Positions 5,536-8,358 of a DNA stretch of 8,358 bases are shown piece by piece (position 1 is the stretch's first letter; each line of letters opens with the position of its first letter). The position numbers and the translations under genes were made by a program. Origin of the DNA: JAGORM01 sp050255815 (lineage in GTDB: Bacteria; Patescibacteriota; Microgenomatia; Levybacterales; GWA1-39-11); the NCBI GenBank assembly GCA_050255815.1, contig JBLMVJ010000001.1, forward strand, positions 1 to 8,358. Reading direction: 5' to 3'. The notes under the pieces are model-generated. The model searched no databases. It saw nothing but the letters and a program-made list of their open reading frames with translations, and had not been told where the DNA came from.

Positions 5536-6614
5536 GGGTTAACACTGCCTCCTTGTAAAGATTTCTCAATCATACGCTTGAAGTTTTGCACGGAAAACCT
5601 TCTCGCATTTTCCTTGCAACGGTTACCATTATATACACGCTTGTCAAAAGATTTCAACGTATTGACAAGAGAGTTTACATTTGGTCTGTCAAAAAACACC
5701 CCGGTTTTCCCTTCCCGGATAATTTCTGTAGCGCCCCCTCCCCGGTATGCTATAACCGGTTTTCCATAGGCTTGTGCCTCTACCATAACCAGGCCAAAAT
5801 CTTCTATCCCCGGAAAGATCAGGGCGGTACAGTTTTTGTAATACTGCTCCAGCTCTTTGTCAGTAGTGCTGCCTACTATTTCCACCGTACGCCCTGCCAT
5901 TTCTTTAAAGTAAGAAATATCCCCTGCCCCTACTACTTTCAGCGGCAGCTTTAATTTATTTGCCGCCTTTATGGCTATCTCTACCCGCTTATGCGGCGTG
6001 AAGCGTGACAGACGGGAAACTACTAAAAAATATCCCTCATCTTTAGTTTTATCTTTCTGTCCTTTCAAAAAAAGCGGGGGATAGGCAATTTCAGAATCCC
6101 TTTTATAATATTTTTTTACCCGTTCCTGAACTGTTTTTGAAATAGAAATAATCTTATCCGGCCTTCCCGCTGCAACCTTATCCCACATCCGCAGATAAAA
6201 AATAATGGGTGCAAAAATAAAGCGCTCCAGCTGTGAGGGAAAGTAAGAACGGTATTCACTCCACAAATACCTGGTTGGCGTCAGGCATATGCAAATGTGG
6301 CGGGTGCCGGGCTTAGTGACTATACCCTTTGCGGCTTCAGAGGTCAGGGAAATCACCACATCATAAGAATCAAAATCAAATGACTCAAACGCCAAAGGCA
6401 TAAGAAGCGCAAAAAATTCATGATGGCGCCGTGCATACGGGATACTTTCCAGAAAAGAAGTGTGTATTTTCAGGTCTTTTGCCCATGGAGCCGCAACCGG
6501 ATCATATACGGAAGTATAAACGGGGGCCCGGGGAAACATTTCATGCAAGAGCATTAAAATGCGTTCCGCCCCGCCCCATTTGTTAATTCTGTCATAGACT
6601 AAAGCTATTTTCAT
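5532..6614 (-). CDS. GT4 family glycosyltransferase (probable mannosyltransferase)
   Basis: This is a 360-residue retaining glycosyltransferase of the GT-B fold. The N-terminal acceptor domain begins MKIALVYDRINKWGGAER, with the glycine loop at G14-G15. The C-terminal donor domain starts near YFLVVSRLSRFTPHKRVEIA and holds the family E-x7-E motif, E271 to E279, in GIEDFGLVMVEAQAYGKPVIA, followed by GGGATEIIREGKTG. There is no signal peptide; the enzyme should act at the inner face of the membrane on a lipid-linked acceptor. Its 4-base overlap with manC, which would make GDP-mannose, suggests that it uses that donor, but donor choice cannot be read from the motifs. The ATG at 6614 has no ribosome binding site; a TATACT sequence lies seven bases before it. 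The 111-base spacer upstream is filled by a heptad-repeat hairpin. Confidence 0.9.
   Translation of the reverse strand: MKIALVYDRINKWGGAERILMLLHEMFPRAPVYTSVYDPVAAPWAKDLKIHTSFLESIPYARRHHEFFALLMPLAFESFDFDSYDVVISLTSEAAKGIVTKPGTRHICICLTPTRYLWSEYRSYFPSQLERFIFAPIIFYLRMWDKVAAGRPDKIISISKTVQERVKKYYKRDSEIAYPPLFLKGQKDKTKDEGYFLVVSRLSRFTPHKRVEIAIKAANKLKLPLKVVGAGDISYFKEMAGRTVEIVGSTTDKELEQYYKNCTALIFPGIEDFGLVMVEAQAYGKPVIAYRGGGATEIIREGKTGVFFDRPNVNSLVNTLKSFDKRVYNGNRCKENARRFSVQNFKRMIEKSLQGGSVNP
5548..5554 (-). promoter_or_regulatory. Shine-Dalgarno site of manC inside the preceding gene
   Basis: AAGGAGG on the minus strand lies 12 bases before the GTG at 5535, within the last codons of the GT4 gene. The spacing is longer than ideal, but the match is strong. 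Together with the GTGA overlap it suggests that manC combines re-initiation with its own ribosome recruitment. Confidence 0.55.
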
Positions 6615-6621
6615 ATTAGGA

Positions 6622-6694
6622 AGTATACAGTATCTAGTATTGCGTATTACGTATGAAATCCCAACTCAATACTGGATACTCTATACTGAATACT
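6622..6694. repeat. Convergent GTAT heptad arrays forming a long imperfect hairpin
   Basis: Five plus-strand heptads of the form GTATNNN run from 6623 to 6657 (GTATACA, GTATCTA, GTATTGC, GTATTAC, GTATGAA). Four minus-strand heptads of the same form fill 6693-6666 (GTATTCA, GTATAGA, GTATCCA, GTATTGA). Because the halves face each other, 6622-6647 can pair with 6669-6694: 20 Watson-Crick pairs plus one G-U out of 26, with a 21-base loop. Three of the units are identical to units of the array at 3727-3810, so both belong to one repeat family. The element lies between two glycosyltransferase genes and ends eight bases before the start codon of the downstream one. Confidence 0.85.
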
Positions 6695-6725
6695 ATCTTG
6701 GGGCAGATTCGCTTACTATTCGATA

Positions 6726-7850
6726 TTATTCGAGAATAGAGTTGTAGACGTCTAAAGTCTTTCTTGCCATTTTTTCCCAGGAGAATTTTTCCACGTGTTT
6801 TTTTGCCTCCGCTATCCGCTTCTTCTTTTCTCCTTCCGACATACCTATAACATCCTCCATTACTTTTACCATGCTCAGGGTGTCTTTCGGGTCAAAATAA
6901 AGTGCATTTTGTATACAAACTTCTTCCATTGCAGGGATCTTGGAAGCTGCAACCAGGGATTCCATTTGCATAGCTTCTAACGCTGTCAGCCCAAACCCTT
7001 CCATCAAGGAGGGGACAAATGTTGCCAGTGCATGTTTATACAGGCGGGCTAGTGTCTCATCCGTTACAAACCCTGCAAACTCCACCGGCGCATCAATTAT
7101 TTTTTTCTCCAGTTGCCGGGTAAAATGGTCTTTTTTTCCGGCAATAATCAGCCTATGATTAGGATGTGTCCGCAGAAAAATAGTAAATGCCTCAACCAGC
7201 CGCTCTACATTTTTATGGGGATACGTATTTCCTACATAGAGGAAATATGGCTCTTTGGTAAAAATGACCGGTGCCAAAGATGAGATATTTTCATCTACTC
7301 CCTCCGGTGTTACCACAATTTTGTCTTCTGTTACTTTGTAATGGTCCATAATTTCTTCTTTTGTTGCATGGGAAGGCGCTATGATCTTCTCCGCATTTTG
7401 AATTGTTTTTTTCATCACAAAAGAATACCCCATTTTTTTAAGTTTATAGAGCGGCAAGGGTAACGTGGTTGCCTTCCCGGAAGGAAAGTGGTTCATAATC
7501 AGGTCATGGACGGTAACTACATATGGCTTTTTATAAAACACCGGTACGGAGAAATACGGGAAGTGCACCAGGTCAAATGAGTACCTATTTAATAGTTTGG
7601 GGAATTCTATTTGTTCACGTAAAGAATGCCAGGAAATATTGCAGGGAATAAGGGAAAAATGGTTGCCATATTTCATTCCCGCTATCACTCCTGTTATTTC
7701 CTGCTGGTCTTCCGGCCGCACAAAAAGCACATAGCTATTCTCTTTATCTAGGTTCCCCAAACCTATGACTAAGTTGCGGATATACCTTCCTATACCGGTC
7801 TGGAGCCAAAGCCGTGCGTCTATACCAATTTTTTTCGATTCTACTTGCAT
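6726..7850 (-). CDS. GT4 family glycosyltransferase (mannosyltransferase-like)
   Basis: A 374-residue GT-B glycosyltransferase. The N-terminal signature is KIGIDARLWLQTGIGRYIRNL (7-27), in which T18-G19-I20-G21-R22 is the glycine-rich acceptor-domain loop seen in many WbdB/mannosyltransferase-like members. HFPYFSVPVF and VVTVHDL follow in the first domain. The donor domain begins at YFLYVGNTYPHKNVERLVEAF and carries the E-x7-E motif, E284 to E292, in MEGFGLTALEAM. The protein is cytoplasmic or peripheral to the membrane and extends a lipid-linked glycan. It differs clearly in sequence from the other GT4 in the window, so the two probably make different linkages. The ATG at 7850 has no ribosome binding site; TACTAT lies five bases before it. 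It follows the GT2 gene after 45 bases and is probably in the same transcript. Donor and acceptor are not determinable from sequence alone. Confidence 0.91.
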   Translation of the reverse strand: MQVESKKIGIDARLWLQTGIGRYIRNLVIGLGNLDKENSYVLFVRPEDQQEITGVIAGMKYGNHFSLIPCNISWHSLREQIEFPKLLNRYSFDLVHFPYFSVPVFYKKPYVVTVHDLIMNHFPSGKATTLPLPLYKLKKMGYSFVMKKTIQNAEKIIAPSHATKEEIMDHYKVTEDKIVVTPEGVDENISSLAPVIFTKEPYFLYVGNTYPHKNVERLVEAFTIFLRTHPNHRLIIAGKKDHFTRQLEKKIIDAPVEFAGFVTDETLARLYKHALATFVPSLMEGFGLTALEAMQMESLVAASKIPAMEEVCIQNALYFDPKDTLSMVKVMEDVIGMSEGEKKKRIAEAKKHVEKFSWEKMARKTLDVYNSILE

Positions 7851-7895
7851 ATTTTATAGTAAGAAAAAAATATGTTGAGGCTCATATAATCATTT

Positions 7896-8358
7896 TCATG
7901 CTTTATATTTTCTCAACGCTAATGTTTTTTTTAATTCTATTGCAGACAATACCATTTTATTAACAACCCACGGATACTGTTTTGCATAATGTTTATGGTA
8001 AAAAATTTCCATAGCTTTAAACCTATGGTTGGTAGCCCAGATTTTTGTGTCATTTGTAGCCCGGCTGTTATTTTCAGAGACTTTTTTAATCCCGGAAGAA
8101 ACTCCTTTATAGTGAAGTGCTTTATATTCCGGTACAAAATAAATTTTCAGGCCCATCTTTTTTATCCGGTAACAAAAGTCTATATCCTCACCATAGAAAA
8201 AATAATCTTCATCCCACCAGTGCAGTTTTTCGCCCAGCTCCCTCTTTACTAGCAAAAAGGAGCCGGCAAGTGCATCTATCTCATGGGTTTTTGATAAATC
8301 CAGGTACGTCATGTTGTATCCGGCAACCAGTTTGCTTTTTGGAAGCATTTTTGAAAGC
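7896..8358 (-). CDS. Family 2 glycosyltransferase, C-terminal part (rhamnosyltransferase-like)
   Basis: The frame is open to the right edge of the window, so the start and the N-terminal nucleotide-binding half are missing; about 153 residues are visible. They contain the C-terminal hallmark of inverting GT2 enzymes of the WbbL/rhamnosyltransferase type. Counting from the methionine at 8348, these are DALAGSFLLVKRE (25-37), WWDEDYFFYGEDIDFCYRI (44-62, including the conserved acidic E54-D55 that supplies the catalytic base in this family), and VPEYKALHYKGVS (72-84). A basic, amphipathic tail with IFYHKHY (115-121) follows and may lie on the membrane surface. The methionine at 8348 is internal and should not be taken as the start. 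It is the first visible gene of the minus-strand glycan cluster. The donor sugar is unknown. Confidence 0.88.
   Translation of the reverse strand, partial: LSKMLPKSKLVAGYNMTYLDLSKTHEIDALAGSFLLVKRELGEKLHWWDEDYFFYGEDIDFCYRIKKMGLKIYFVPEYKALHYKGVSSGIKKVSENNSRATNDTKIWATNHRFKAMEIFYHKHYAKQYPWVVNKMVLSAIELKKTLALRKYKA

Noticed and set aside
7896..8348. A complete 150-residue protein starting at ATG 8348
   Set aside because: The codons before this ATG remain open to the window edge, and the protein is plainly only the C-terminal part of a GT2 enzyme.
1..8358. Alternative genetic code with UGA as glycine
   Set aside because: recO, the first-listed GT4 and the GT2 gene end in TGA at sensible family ends, and no internal TGA is needed in any gene.
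1..8358. Insertion sequence, prophage, toxin-antitoxin or defence genes
   Set aside because: No transposase, integrase, nuclease or toxin motifs were seen in any plausible coding frame, and no terminal inverted repeats flank a gene.

Overview
This window looks like part of a surface-polysaccharide locus from a small-genome bacterium, most likely a member of the Patescibacteria (Candidate Phyla Radiation), possibly Microgenomates-like. That placement is inferred from four things: a large DUF4012 membrane protein next to a short, zinc-finger-less RecO; a cluster of glycosyltransferases around a PglC-size sugar-phosphate transferase; scarce Shine-Dalgarno sites; and heptanucleotide repeats in the spacers. 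Several genes end in TGA, so the code is the standard one and not the UGA=Gly code of Gracilibacteria/Absconditabacteria. No rRNA or tRNA gene is visible.

Layout, left to right. Bases 1-224 hold a possible beginning of a minus-strand reading frame with a TATAAT box, followed by the leader of a plus-strand gene. Bases 225-923 (+) encode a secreted protein of unknown function with a signal peptide and four cysteines. A hairpin terminator at 934-970 separates it from the convergent block that fills the rest of the window. All genes in that block are on the minus strand; in transcription order they are: a family 2 glycosyltransferase (5' end beyond the window), a GT4 glycosyltransferase, a second GT4, manC, a PglC/WbaP-type sugar-phosphate transferase, the DUF4012 protein and recO.

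How the genes work together (inference from families). ManC makes GDP-mannose. The sugar-phosphate transferase starts a glycan on undecaprenyl phosphate at the membrane. The GT4 and GT2 enzymes extend it, some probably with mannose. The DUF4012 protein is a single-pass membrane protein with a large outer domain and could act late, in export or attachment. No flippase, polymerase or ligase is visible in the window. RecO is a housekeeping repair protein that appears to be carried in the same transcript. Coupling is tight at three junctions: GT4/manC overlap by 4 bases, manC/sugar transferase are 7 bases apart, and DUF4012/recO are 2 bases apart.

The most unusual non-coding content is in two spacers. 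Both carry heptanucleotide arrays of the form GTA-N4, with several identical units shared between them. One array runs into the stop codon of the sugar transferase; the other is arranged as two convergent halves that can fold into a long imperfect hairpin. A different period-7 block lies upstream of the DUF4012 gene. The end of recO carries a 25-bp tandem duplication that recreates a stop codon at its junction and leaves the protein unchanged. I see no convincing new defence or mobile system here.
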